NCBI GenBank assembly: GCA_003551785.1
Contig: PUNP01000307.1
Location: forward strand, 1-7,067
DNA length: 7,067 nt
Origin: Candidatus Brocadiaceae bacterium
GTDB taxonomy: Bacteria; Planctomycetota; Brocadiia; SM23-32
Direction: 5' to 3'
Shown here: piece by piece, positions 1 through 6,525 of the stretch
Position numbering within the stretch: the stretch's first letter is position 1
How the letters are laid out: each line of letters starts with the position of its first letter
Position numbers and translations under genes: made by a program
The notes under the pieces: model-generated
What the model saw: the letters and a program-made list of their open reading frames with translations, nothing else
What the model was told of the DNA's origin: nothing
The model's database searches: none

Positions 1-691
1 CCCACGTTTTATTCGGGCTGACAACCGGAGCCATTTTGGGGCCACCTATCATTTTGCCAAAATAGTATGCTCCTATATCTGTAAATTTACACACAGCTAA
101 CGCCAGGAACAGGCCTGAAACTCCCCATCTTATACGTATTGCAATAAGAAAGATAAACGGCAGTCCTATATATATAAGCCCAAAACTATATGCGGCCACA
201 TCAAGTGTCCGGTTTGCTATTTTCCCGCTGACGGCGTAAAAAGCAAAACACAACATTGTCGAAAAGCATATTATGATTATCGCATTCAAGCCAAAATCAT
301 GCAAGAATAATGGAGCGGTTTTGTAACCACCATACTGCATTGCTAAACCAACCCATGAAGTAAGCAGAAGGATAATAGCGGGCAGAAGCATCAGCAGCAG
401 AGGTGGGTTCGCGCTGATACCCGCGGCCAAGTTCCGGTATTCAGCGAGCGCGATCGTGACCAAAAAGATGAGGGGGATAATTAAAAATAAACCATTTCCT
501 ATCAATTCCCCTATCCCTGCCGGATGCTGCATACTTTCCGGCAGCCAATCAGCGGAGGCATAATGGTCTAAGAGGAAAAGTCCGATTATTAAACCGCTCA
601 GCAGAAGCCCTTTAACTGTTCGGCTTACTACCGAAGCCGGGGGCTGCAAATTTGCCTTATCGGTTTTATCCAAATTATCGCTGGACATCAT
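1..691 (-). CDS. cdsA: Phosphatidate cytidylyltransferase (CDP-diglyceride synthase), 3' end missing
   Basis: An integral membrane enzyme that makes CDP-diacylglycerol from phosphatidic acid and CTP, the precursor of bacterial phospholipids. I read 230 codons without a stop from the ATG at 691 to the window edge. About six hydrophobic segments lie near residues 27-43, 65-84, 98-118, 135-153, 168-185 and 190-201. They are followed by a motif typical of the family: Asp205, then AYYFGK (208-213), then a P-x-x-SP-x-KTW stretch (222-230). The C-terminal catalytic signature (S-x-x-KR ... KD ... HGG ... DR) lies beyond the edge. The ATG at 691 is preferred over the adjacent ATG at 688 because a GGGAGGG sequence sits 6 nt upstream of it. 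The start lies inside the end of uppS (17-nt overlap), so the two are probably translationally coupled. The family assignment is secure; whether the missing C-terminus is intact is unknown. Confidence 0.92.
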   Translation of the reverse strand, partial: MMSSDNLDKTDKANLQPPASVVSRTVKGLLLSGLIIGLFLLDHYASADWLPESMQHPAGIGELIGNGLFLIIPLIFLVTIALAEYRNLAAGISANPPLLLMLLPAIILLLTSWVGLAMQYGGYKTAPLFLHDFGLNAIIIICFSTMLCFAFYAVSGKIANRTLDVAAYSFGLIYIGLPFIFLIAIRIRWGVSGLFLALAVCKFTDIGAYYFGKMIGGPKMAPVVSPNKTW

Positions 692-1412
692 GGGGTTCCC
701 TCCCGCCGAAACGGCGTTCTCGACCGGCATAGTCGTTAAGGGCGCGCAAAAGTTCATCTTCTCTAAAATCGGGCCAAAGCACATCGGTAACATAAATCTC
801 GGAGTAAGAAATTTGCCATAAAAGGAAGTTGCTTAACCGCATTTCCCCGCCGCTGCGGATCAAAAGGTCAGGGTCGGGGGCATCGGTTGTATATAGTTTG
901 GACTGAAATGTTGTCTGATCAATGTCGGTTGGGTTTATGTTACCATTAACTGCATCCTTACACAAAGCCCGGCATGCATCGACAATTTCGGCTCTGGCAC
1001 CATAATTAAGTGCCATCATCAGCGTAAGATTTGATCCACATGCAGTATATTCTTCGGTTGATTTCACCAATTTTCGCACATCTTCCGGCAAATCGCTTAT
1101 TCGGCCAATAGCCTTAAAACTCACCCCTTCATCGTGCATTTTTTCTTTGTTTTCCTCAAGGTATCTGACCAGCTGCTGCATGATAAAGTCAACTTCTGAT
1201 TGTGGTCTGGACCAATTTTCCGTACTGAAAGTATACAGAGTCAGGTATTTCATGGGGTCTAATCGGGCGCAGGTTTCGATAATGACTCTTGCGCTTTCAG
1301 CGCCTTCTAAATGCCCCTGAGCCCTGGGGAAGCCGTGCTGGTCGGCCCAGCGTCCATTTCCATCCATTATCACAGCAGCGTGCTTTGGTAGCTTTTCCGG
1401 TTTAATTTGCAT
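675..1412 (-). CDS. uppS: Undecaprenyl diphosphate synthase (cis-isoprenyl transferase)
   Basis: A cytosolic or membrane-associated enzyme that adds isopentenyl diphosphate units in cis to farnesyl diphosphate. The C55 product is the lipid carrier for peptidoglycan and other envelope polymers. The 245-residue length is normal for the family. Visible motifs are MDGNGRWA (16-23, with the Mg/diphosphate-binding Asp17), His34 in the GH motif, FSTENW (62-67), the C-terminal block starting [11 protein letters not shown] (186-196) and YSE (203-205). It lies 55 nt downstream of purA on the same strand with no terminator between them, and overlaps cdsA by 17 nt, so it is probably co-transcribed with both. 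The leader just before the ATG is AT-rich and has no recognisable Shine-Dalgarno sequence, and no better in-frame start exists upstream. Function is confident; initiation efficiency is uncertain. Confidence 0.96.
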   Translation of the reverse strand: MQIKPEKLPKHAAVIMDGNGRWADQHGFPRAQGHLEGAESARVIIETCARLDPMKYLTLYTFSTENWSRPQSEVDFIMQQLVRYLEENKEKMHDEGVSFKAIGRISDLPEDVRKLVKSTEEYTACGSNLTLMMALNYGARAEIVDACRALCKDAVNGNINPTDIDQTTFQSKLYTTDAPDPDLLIRSGGEMRLSNFLLWQISYSEIYVTDVLWPDFREDELLRALNDYAGRERRFGGREPHDVQR

Positions 1413-1467
1413 TATAATTGTATTATTATTGACAGGTATTCTGTTGACTTGGAGGGGGGAGCAGCAA

Positions 1468-2748
1468 TTATGATCTGTGAATGACTTGTGAACGCCCCGG
1501 CCCTACCGACACCATTTTAACCGGTACGCCAGTCATATTCTCGATAGCGATAACGTAGTCCGAAGCCGCTTTTGGAAGCTCTTCGAAACGTTTAGCATGG
1601 GTTATATCCTCGCTCCAGCCACTTAAGGTTTTATAGACAGGTTTTACTTTTTCAAGGGGAGAAGATTCGGCAGGCATATAATCTATTTTTTCCCCGTTGA
1701 GTTCATAAGCGGTGCAGATTTTAATCTCCTCAAAACCACTGAGGACATCCATCAGCATGAGCGAAAATCCGGTGGCCCCGTTAATTTTCGCCGAATAATT
1801 AAGAGCAACCATATCTAACCAACCGCAGCGTCGGGGACGTCCCGTAGTGGAACCGTATTCGTTACCTCTTTCCCGCAGGATATTACCGATATCATTATCC
1901 TGTTCAGTGGGGAAAGGGCCACCTCCTACACGGCTGCAATAGGCTTTCACTATCCCCATTACCTCATGGATGCTTGAGGGCGCAACTCCGGCACCGACCG
2001 TAGCGCCACCCGAACATACGTTGCTGCTGGTAACATAAGGGTAAGTTCCATAGTTGACATCGAGCATTGTACCCTGAGCACCCTCGAACAGCAGCGTCTT
2101 TCCCGTTTCTTGTAAATTGTGTATTAGAGCTTCAGTATTTTTGACGAATGGTCGGAGCCTTTCGGCATATTTGCTGTAGGGTTCCCATATATCATTGAAT
2201 TTAATGGGATTAATATCAAATATTTTCGTGAGAATTTTATTTTTTCTTTTCAAAACTTCTGCAAGTCTTGTGCGAAAAACATCTGGTTCGATAAATTCGG
2301 CAAATCTGATACCAATGCGTTCGGCCTTATCAGCATAGCAGGGGCCGATGCCGCGTCGGGTTGTTTGAATTTGCCGGTTGCCGAGTTTAGCCTCTTGCAG
2401 CCCATCGAGAATTTTGTGATAAGGGAGTACAACATGGGCACGGTCGCTGATCCAGAGCCGCCCTTCAACGTCAATGTCTTTGGCTTCCACACCCTCAATT
2501 TCTTCCATAAGGCTTTCAGGATCAACGACGACACCGTTTGCTATGATACACTGCTTGCCTTCATGTAATATCCCACTCGGTATGAGGTGGAGCACGTACT
2601 TTTCATTATTTACCATTACTGTATGTCCGGCATTTGCTCCCCCCTGGAAGCGAATAACTGCATCGTATTGTTCGGAAAGGGCATCAATAACTTTCCCTTT
2701 CCCTTCATCCCCCCATTGGAGCCCTACAACCAGCAGATTCTTATTCAT
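1468..2748 (-). CDS. purA: Adenylosuccinate synthase
   Basis: Catalyses the GTP-dependent condensation of IMP and aspartate to adenylosuccinate, the first committed step from IMP to AMP, in the cytosol. The 426-residue length is close to the usual ~430. Motifs are the N-terminal GDEGKGK loop (13-19, catalytic Asp14), GGANAGHTV (36-44, catalytic His42), a QTTRRGIGP block, a TSSNVCSGG segment (often TSSNTTAGG in relatives), GGGPFPTE, GSTTGRPRRCGWLD and a VSVGPGR motif near the C-terminus. No essential motif is missing. The ATG at 2748 has GAGG (2756-2759) 7 nt upstream. It is the first gene after a strong promoter (2796-2824), with a leader of about 40 nt that can form only a weak 6-bp hairpin (2762-2781). 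It leads a purA-uppS-cdsA transcription unit. Confidence 0.98.
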   Translation of the reverse strand: MNKNLLVVGLQWGDEGKGKVIDALSEQYDAVIRFQGGANAGHTVMVNNEKYVLHLIPSGILHEGKQCIIANGVVVDPESLMEEIEGVEAKDIDVEGRLWISDRAHVVLPYHKILDGLQEAKLGNRQIQTTRRGIGPCYADKAERIGIRFAEFIEPDVFRTRLAEVLKRKNKILTKIFDINPIKFNDIWEPYSKYAERLRPFVKNTEALIHNLQETGKTLLFEGAQGTMLDVNYGTYPYVTSSNVCSGGATVGAGVAPSSIHEVMGIVKAYCSRVGGGPFPTEQDNDIGNILRERGNEYGSTTGRPRRCGWLDMVALNYSAKINGATGFSLMLMDVLSGFEEIKICTAYELNGEKIDYMPAESSPLEKVKPVYKTLSGWSEDITHAKRFEELPKAASDYVIAIENMTGVPVKMVSVGPGRSQVIHRS

Positions 2749-2795
2749 TGCCTTGCCTCGGAATCACGAAATATAGTGACTTAAATTTGAGTAAC

Positions 2796-2824
2796 ATTAT
2801 AAATGCGTGTACATGAAATGTCAA
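2796..2824 (-). promoter_or_regulatory. Consensus sigma70-type promoter for purA-uppS-cdsA
   Basis: On the minus strand the -35 hexamer TTGACA (2819-2824) and the -10 hexamer TATAAT (2796-2801) are separated by exactly 17 nt (2802-2818). Both hexamers match the consensus perfectly. Transcription should start near 2789, giving a leader of about 40 nt before the purA ATG. I see no known purine operator (PurR box) overlapping it. Assignment is by motif and position only. Confidence 0.85.
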
Positions 2825-2839
2825 CCAAAATTAAATACC

Positions 2840-2914
2840 TGCCGGTTCGGCAAGTCTTTGATGATCAGCACTCTCAAGTGTATATTCCAGGGCCGCCGTG
2901 ATCTTTTCAAGGCA
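2840..2914 (+). pseudogene. Remnant of a PF09820-type AAA-ATPase-like gene (Walker A segment)
   Basis: Reading from 2840 gives CRFGKSLMISTL followed by KCIFQGRRDLFKA. This resembles the N-terminal P-loop region of the AAA-ATPase-like family (PF09820), where (R)PRRFGKSL-x-x-STL-x-x-x-F-x-G-x-x-x-LF is characteristic. Only about 25 codons are recognisable. Upstream the frame runs into the purA promoter, and downstream it turns into AT-rich, low-complexity sequence ending at a stop near 2989. The remnant is noticeably richer in GC than the flanking DNA, as expected for formerly coding sequence. A 60-codon open frame starting GTG at 2807 contains it, but I see no Shine-Dalgarno sequence or promoter for it, so I treat it as a decayed fragment and not a gene. 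The family match is from memory of the motif and was not searched. Confidence 0.55.
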
Positions 2915-2986
2915 ATAGGATTTTTATTTTATTTCTGTACATCCTCTTTTTTTTATCTTTCCCCATTGAATCTAATAGTAAAAAGT

Positions 2987-3023
2987 TGACAAATGTGCCA
3001 TACATGTCTGACAATTGTGTCAT
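2987..3023. repeat. Pair of operator-like direct repeats, TGACA-N4-TGYCA, 22 nt apart
   Basis: Two 15-nt elements, TGACAAATGTGCCAT (2987-3001) and TGACAATTGTGTCAT (3009-3023), match at 13 of 15 positions. Each has dyad symmetry: the second is a perfect inverted repeat TGACA-N4-TGTCA, and the first has one mismatch. The start-to-start distance of 22 nt is about two helical turns, so two dimers could bind the same face of the DNA. The pair lies about 160 nt upstream of the purA -35 element and about 280 nt upstream of the beta-barrel gene promoter. The regulator cannot be named from the sequence. The first element overlaps a TTGACA that could be a -35 box, but no good -10 follows at the right distance. 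Confidence 0.45.
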
Positions 3024-3300
3024 CTTGGCGTTTGCGTGAAAGATTTGCAAGTGTCTTTTAGGCAGTTTTTTTTAACCCGAAAAATATCATATTTCGTTGT
3101 TGCTGAGACTCCCCATTTTCTTCCAGATAATGTAAATATTTTTTCCGATGAATGATCTAATGTTTTTGTGTTAGTTGTAAAGTGTTGCAATACAATGGCT
3201 AATAAGTTGTGATGTGGCTAGGGAGAGTTTTTGGAGTCAATCCCTGATTTGATTCATCTTTGAAGGTGGGGAAAAATAGGGCGCGATTTTACCTGGAAGT
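3024..3300. other. AT-rich intergenic stretch, no gene recognised
   Basis: I found no convincing open reading frame, tRNA-like fold, terminator or riboswitch here on either strand. Two weak hairpins can be drawn: CGAAA/TTTCG around 3078-3096, and a 7-bp GAGTCAA/TTGATTC stem (3234-3255) that includes one G-T pair. Neither has a U-tract or other context pointing to a function. With the elements on either side, this belongs to the 643-nt divergent spacer between purA and the beta-barrel gene. Confidence 0.5.
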
Positions 3301-3306
3301 TTGCAT

Positions 3307-3335
3307 TTGCTTCTTATCTCCGTTTAATATATATT
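3307..3335 (+). promoter_or_regulatory. Probable promoter of the beta-barrel protein gene
   Basis: TTGCTT (3307-3312) and TATATT (3330-3335) are spaced by 17 nt, each with one or two mismatches to the sigma70 consensus. The start would be near 3342, giving a leader of about 50 nt before the ATG at 3392. An overlapping alternative, TTGCAT (3301-3306) with TTAATA (3324-3329), is weaker. The region is AT-rich, so some chance matching is expected. Confidence 0.45.
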
Positions 3336-3391
3336 ACAATAATCGTGAAAATGAAAAAATTTAAGTAAGTTACTTTTTTGGAGGTTTTACT

Positions 3392-4360
3392 ATGAAGTTT
3401 AAAATCTTTGGTTTTTTAGCAGGATTGCTGGTCGTCAGTGGTGCTTTTTTTGTCCCTGAAGCCGCAGCTTTGGAACATGTGCGCAGTGATGGTTTAGTTA
3501 CCCGGTCGGCGGTGCCTATACCGGAGGGAATGGATGAGGTTGAAATCTCTATGGCTTATTACAAGGCGCACAGCGGACAGCGTGGCCTGTATACGGGCGG
3601 CTGGGGCCGTAATGACAGAGGGGGGTCATACCGTATGTATGAGTGGCAAGTGGATTATACAATGGCTATTGCCCCCGACATGGATTTCTCGCTTTCCACC
3701 GGCTGGGTCGATATGCGCGACAGGTTGGTGGGGGAAAGTGGTCGTGGTATGGACGATTTGCGGATAGCTCTGCGCCGACGCCTGACTGATAACCTCAGCA
3801 TAGGCGATATTGAAAACATTTCTTTGTCTGTCATGCCGGGACTCACCATTCCCATTGGCCGAGAATCTTCTTTAGATAATGGTGTATTTGAAAGGTTCGG
3901 CCCCGGACAGAACTATTGGACCGCCGATCTGCGTATTCTGGCCTCCCACGAGGTCGAAGGAATGTTGACAGTGAATGCCGATATCGGCTATTCGCTGCCT
4001 TTTGGTGAAACCCGCCAGGGGTGGGTGCGGGAGTTCGGTGAGCATACCCGGCACCCTCTTGCAAGTGACAATCCTGCTGCTGACGATGCTGAACGAAGCG
4101 AACGAGGCATTGCCGACGGGCATCTCAGTGTAATAGCTACCGAGGGGGCTTTCCGGCCGATGCTGGAGTTGAGTTACGCCCACCGGTTCATTCGCCATGG
4201 CGATTTTGATTCAGGTTCCGACATGCTGCATGCCACGCTTGGAAGCCTGATTACTCTTGATGATCAGTCTCGGATTAAAGTCGGCTACCAACATCCGATC
4301 GGCGGTAGGAATGCGACCAGGACTTACAGGTTCCTGCTCTCCGCTGCACATATTTTCTAA
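3392..4360 (+). CDS. Secreted, probable outer-membrane beta-barrel protein of unknown function
   Basis: A 322-residue protein with a clear Sec signal peptide: Lys2/Lys4, a hydrophobic core at about 5-21, and a likely signal peptidase I cut after Ala26 in an AAA motif. The mature part has about a dozen stretches with alternating polar and hydrophobic residues, for example near 48-58, 80-93, 97-108, 120-130, 142-155, 176-186, 191-203, 256-266, 277-289, 292-302 and 310-322. It ends in aromatic Phe322 after an alternating strand (YRFLLSAAHIF), as outer-membrane barrels recognised by BamA do. A polar, charged segment at about 215-242 may be a long loop. It loosely resembles the 'MetA-pathway of phenol degradation/transporter' outer-membrane group, but I cannot assign a substrate. 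The ATG is well supported by GGAGG (3380-3384) 7 nt upstream. It has its own promoter and a strong terminator, so it is probably monocistronic. Confidence 0.8.
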   Translation: MKFKIFGFLAGLLVVSGAFFVPEAAALEHVRSDGLVTRSAVPIPEGMDEVEISMAYYKAHSGQRGLYTGGWGRNDRGGSYRMYEWQVDYTMAIAPDMDFSLSTGWVDMRDRLVGESGRGMDDLRIALRRRLTDNLSIGDIENISLSVMPGLTIPIGRESSLDNGVFERFGPGQNYWTADLRILASHEVEGMLTVNADIGYSLPFGETRQGWVREFGEHTRHPLASDNPAADDAERSERGIADGHLSVIATEGAFRPMLELSYAHRFIRHGDFDSGSDMLHATLGSLITLDDQSRIKVGYQHPIGGRNATRTYRFLLSAAHIF

Positions 4361-4391
4361 AATACCATGAGGTTTTTTTCAGATTATGCTT

Positions 4392-4434
4392 GAGAAAAAG
4401 CGCGTTAAATGACGTATTTATCGCGCTTTTTCTC
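4392..4434 (+). terminator. Rho-independent terminator of the beta-barrel gene
   Basis: A perfect 13-bp stem pairs GAGAAAAAGCGCG (4392-4404) with CGCGCTTTTTCTC (4422-4434). After one T-T mismatch the stem continues with TAAAT/ATTTA around a GACGT loop. The GC block followed by a T-run fits intrinsic termination about 30 nt after the stop at 4360. The A-run on the left arm means it could also terminate minus-strand transcription. It sits immediately before the csp promoter. Confidence 0.85.
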
Positions 4435-4440
4435 TTTCAC

Positions 4441-4468
4441 TTGATTCTTACTGGTTAATTGTTATAAT
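4441..4468 (+). promoter_or_regulatory. Extended -10 promoter of the cold-shock gene
   Basis: TTGATT (4441-4446) and a perfect TATAAT (4463-4468) are separated by 16 nt, with a TG (4460-4461) one base upstream of the -10, making an extended -10 element. Transcription should start near 4475. The csp leader would be about 65 nt and contains a GC-rich patch (4482-4503) that could form a weak hairpin. The -35 begins only 6 nt after the preceding terminator hairpin. Confidence 0.7.
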
Positions 4469-4525
4469 AATCTTAATTGTTTGGCGCCACCGGAATGGGG
4501 CCGATTTTTTTCACGTGTTTTTTTT

Positions 4526-4532
4526 AAGGAGG
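4526..4532 (+). promoter_or_regulatory. Ribosome binding site deciding the csp start
   Basis: AAGGAGG is a near-perfect anti-16S match. It lies 1 nt before the GTG at 4534, too close to serve it, and 7 nt before the in-frame GTG at 4540, which is the ideal distance. This favours 4540 as the start codon. Confidence 0.8.
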
Positions 4533-4539
4533 CGTGACC

Positions 4540-4752
4540 GTGACTCCAGAAGGAACCGTTAAATGGTTCGATAACAAGAAGGGATTCGGGTTCATCGAAC
4601 CGAATGATGAAGGTGAAGATGTTTTTGTGCATTACAGCGCTCTCAATATGGAAGGCTTTAAGAAGCTTCAAGAAGGGCAGCAAGTGAGTTTTGAGATCGA
4701 AGACAGCGACAAAGGACCGCGTGCTGTCAATGTCCAACCGTTGGGCATGTAA
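4540..4752 (+). CDS. csp: Cold-shock protein (CspA family, single CSD domain)
   Basis: A small cytosolic single-stranded RNA/DNA-binding protein that melts RNA secondary structure; paralogues may be cold-induced or constitutive. From the GTG at 4540 it is 70 residues, the classic length of a single cold-shock domain. RNP1 is KGFGFI (near residues 13-18) and RNP2 is DVFVHY (27-32), preceded by GTVKWF. The protein starts TPEGTVKW after the initiator and ends soon after NVQPLG. The longer reading from GTG 4534 adds only two residues and is disfavoured by ribosome-binding-site spacing. It has its own promoter and terminator, so it is an independent transcription unit. Whether it is cold-induced cannot be told from the 65-nt leader, which is short compared with that of E. 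coli cspA. Confidence 0.95.
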   Translation: MTPEGTVKWFDNKKGFGFIEPNDEGEDVFVHYSALNMEGFKKLQEGQQVSFEIEDSDKGPRAVNVQPLGM

Positions 4753-4770
4753 TTCTGCATTTCTTCCGCT

Positions 4771-4800
4771 AAAGCCCGGCACCCTCGGTGGCGGGCTTTT
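4771..4800 (+). terminator. Rho-independent terminator of csp
   Basis: AAAGCCCG (4771-4778) pairs with CGGGCTTT (4792-4799). The stem is extended, after one G-G mismatch, by CACC/GGTG around a CTC loop. A T-run closes the right arm (4797-4800). It starts 18 nt after the csp stop and separates csp from pyrG. Confidence 0.88.
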
Positions 4801-4862
4801 GTGTTTTATATGCAGTGACTGCGTCTCAACGGGAAAAGTATTCACTGAATTTTTTTGCTAAT

Positions 4863-4873
4863 TGTTATCTAAT
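4863..4873 (+). promoter_or_regulatory. Possible extended -10 promoter of pyrG
   Basis: TG (4863-4864) precedes TATCTA (4866-4871), with overlapping TCTAAT (4868-4873), in the 94-nt gap between the csp terminator and pyrG. No good -35 is present; CTGAAT at 4845-4850 is the nearest. The 10-mer TAATTGTTAT (4859-4868) also occurs in the csp promoter (4456-4465) in the same register to the -10. Transcription starting near 4878 would leave a leader of only about 15 nt. Confidence 0.35.
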
Positions 4874-4893
4874 TTTTATCAGGCAATAGTTAA

Positions 4894-6525
4894 ATGGGGT
4901 TTGAAAAACACCAGAAAGGCCGAACGAAATTTATTTTTGTCACAGGTGGCGTCGTCTCTTCTCTCGGAAAAGGTATTACCGCCGCATCACTCGGCATGCT
5001 CCTGAAATGCTGGGGCGTTAATGTAAAACTCCAAAAGTTTGATCCCTACCTTAATGTGGACCCCGGTACCATGAATCCTTATCAGCATGGTGAAGTGTAT
5101 GTGACCGATGACGGCACGGAAACCGACCTCGACCTGGGGCATTATGAGAGATTTACCGGTGAGCCTACAAGCTGTCACTCCAATTATACTTCGGGTCAGA
5201 TATATTATTCCGTGCTGACAAGAGAGCGCGAAGGAGGCTATCTGGGTGAAACTATTCAACTCATACCCCATGTTACCGATGAAATTAAAAAATCTATCAG
5301 ACATCTTGCAGAACCCGACGTCGATGTTGTCATTACAGAGATCGGAGGGACGGTCGGTGACATCGAGGGCTTGCCCTTCATGGAAGCTTTAAGGCAGATG
5401 TCTTTGGACGAAGGGCGTGAAAATGTTATGTATATACATGTCTCACTCGTACCCTTCATACGCGCGGCGGGCGAGGTGAAAACAAAACCTACTCAGCATT
5501 CCGTAGGCAGACTCAGAGAAATAGGTATAATACCGGATGCCATCATCTGCCGCACCGAAAAAATCCTTACTGATGATGTAAAAAAGAAAATATCCCTCTT
5601 CTGTAACGTCGATATTGATGCTGTTATCGATGAGCCGGATGTACGCGATACGATATACGAAGTTCCGTTCATCTTTGTTGAGGAAGGATTGGACGAGTTG
5701 ATCATAAACAGACTGAATCTGCCGGCCAAAAAACGCGACATGGGTGCCTGGCCCGCCATACTTGAATCTATACGTAATCCGGAGTCCGAACTCGACATCG
5801 CGGTCGTTGGTAAATACGGGGAGCTGCAGGACGCATATAAATCTATCTATGAAGCCATCGACCACGGCGGTATCGCACATCGATGCAAGGTCAATATCCA
5901 TCGAGTGCTGGCCAAGGAGGTCGATGAAAAGGGCGCTGAAAATGTAATTAATAATGTTGACGGCATTTTAGTGCCCGGGGGGTTCGGCGCACGGGATATC
6001 GAGGGCAAACTCAAAGCTATACGCTATGCCAGAGAAAACAATATTCCCTTTTTCGGAATATGTTTGGGACTCCAATGTGCCGCTATCGAATTCGCTCGTC
6101 ATGTTTGCGGGTTGGAAAATGCTAACACGACGGAAATCGAACCCGACACCGACACCCCGGTCATTTCTTTGATGGAAGAGCAAAAGGAGGTGGTTGAAAA
6201 AGGCGCTACCATGCGGTTAGGTACTTATGACTGCCAATTAACCGAATCCTCCAAGGCTTACGGTGCTTATAATACGTTAAATATAAGCGAAAGACACCGC
6301 CATCGCTACGAATTTAATAACAGCTATAAGAAATGTTTCGAAGAAAACGGTGCCGTTTTTTCCGGAATCAATAAGGAACTTGATTTAGTGGAAATATTCG
6401 AAGTCAAAACCCATCCATGGTTCGTTGCCTGCCAGTTCCATCCGGAATTCAAATCCTACCCGACCACACCGCATCCGCTTTTCCAATCTTTTATTGGGGC
6501 CGCCCGGGAGTTGAAAGGTGAATAA
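4894..6525 (+). CDS. pyrG: CTP synthase (glutamine-hydrolysing)
   Basis: Cytosolic, filament- and tetramer-forming enzyme that aminates UTP to CTP using ATP and ammonia from glutamine, the last step of de novo pyrimidine synthesis. It has 543 residues (usual ~545). The N-terminal synthase domain (about 10-280) carries the P-loop [11 protein letters not shown] (18-28, Lys26), the [14 protein letters not shown] block (54-67), [13 protein letters not shown] (75-87, Asp80) and [11 protein letters not shown] (149-159, Glu149). The C-terminal class I glutamine amidotransferase domain (about 300-540) has GICLGLQ with nucleophile Cys390 and CQFHPEF with His516 and Glu518. All catalytic parts are present. 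The N-terminus is about eight residues longer than in E. coli, and no later start would keep the P-loop strand. No clear Shine-Dalgarno sequence precedes the ATG (only AGG at 4881-4883). The stop overlaps the next gene's GTG region by 8 nt. Confidence 0.98.
   Translation: MGFEKHQKGRTKFIFVTGGVVSSLGKGITAASLGMLLKCWGVNVKLQKFDPYLNVDPGTMNPYQHGEVYVTDDGTETDLDLGHYERFTGEPTSCHSNYTSGQIYYSVLTREREGGYLGETIQLIPHVTDEIKKSIRHLAEPDVDVVITEIGGTVGDIEGLPFMEALRQMSLDEGRENVMYIHVSLVPFIRAAGEVKTKPTQHSVGRLREIGIIPDAIICRTEKILTDDVKKKISLFCNVDIDAVIDEPDVRDTIYEVPFIFVEEGLDELIINRLNLPAKKRDMGAWPAILESIRNPESELDIAVVGKYGELQDAYKSIYEAIDHGGIAHRCKVNIHRVLAKEVDEKGAENVINNVDGILVPGGFGARDIEGKLKAIRYARENNIPFFGICLGLQCAAIEFARHVCGLENANTTEIEPDTDTPVISLMEEQKEVVEKGATMRLGTYDCQLTESSKAYGAYNTLNISERHRHRYEFNNSYKKCFEENGAVFSGINKELDLVEIFEVKTHPWFVACQFHPEFKSYPTTPHPLFQSFIGAARELKGE
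6506..6510 (+). promoter_or_regulatory. Ribosome binding site for the URO-D-like gene, inside pyrG
   Basis: GGGAG lies within the last codons of pyrG, 7 nt before the GTG at 6518. It supports that GTG as the start over the in-frame ATG at 6587, which has an AAGGAG (6561-6566) as far as 20 nt upstream. Confidence 0.6.

Noticed and set aside
1411..1435. TACAAT/TATAAT just before the uppS start as an internal promoter
   Set aside because: Transcription would begin at or inside the start codon, and the -35 match is poor; probably AT-rich chance.
2807..2989. 60-codon open frame on the plus strand upstream of the beta-barrel gene
   Set aside because: No ribosome binding site or promoter. Only its middle matches a known protein family, and its ends are AT-rich and unconvincing, so I report the matching part as a remnant.
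2986..3015. TTGACA as a -35 of a further plus-strand promoter
   Set aside because: The only -10 at usable distance is GACAAT after 18 nt, and the TTGACA is part of the repeated dyad element instead.
3234..3255. 7-bp hairpin in the divergent spacer as a terminator or small RNA
   Set aside because: Includes a G-T pair, has no U-tract and no promoter context.
3872..4198. Antisense open frames inside the beta-barrel gene
   Set aside because: No ribosome binding site or family resemblance, while the sense frame has a signal peptide and a barrel pattern.
4462..4845. 127-codon open frame antisense to the cold-shock gene
   Set aside because: Covers the csp promoter, gene and terminator on the other strand. 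It has no motif, and csp is unambiguous.
5443..5901. 152-codon open frame antisense to pyrG
   Set aside because: Lies wholly within the well-supported pyrG frame and shows no recognisable motif or start signal.
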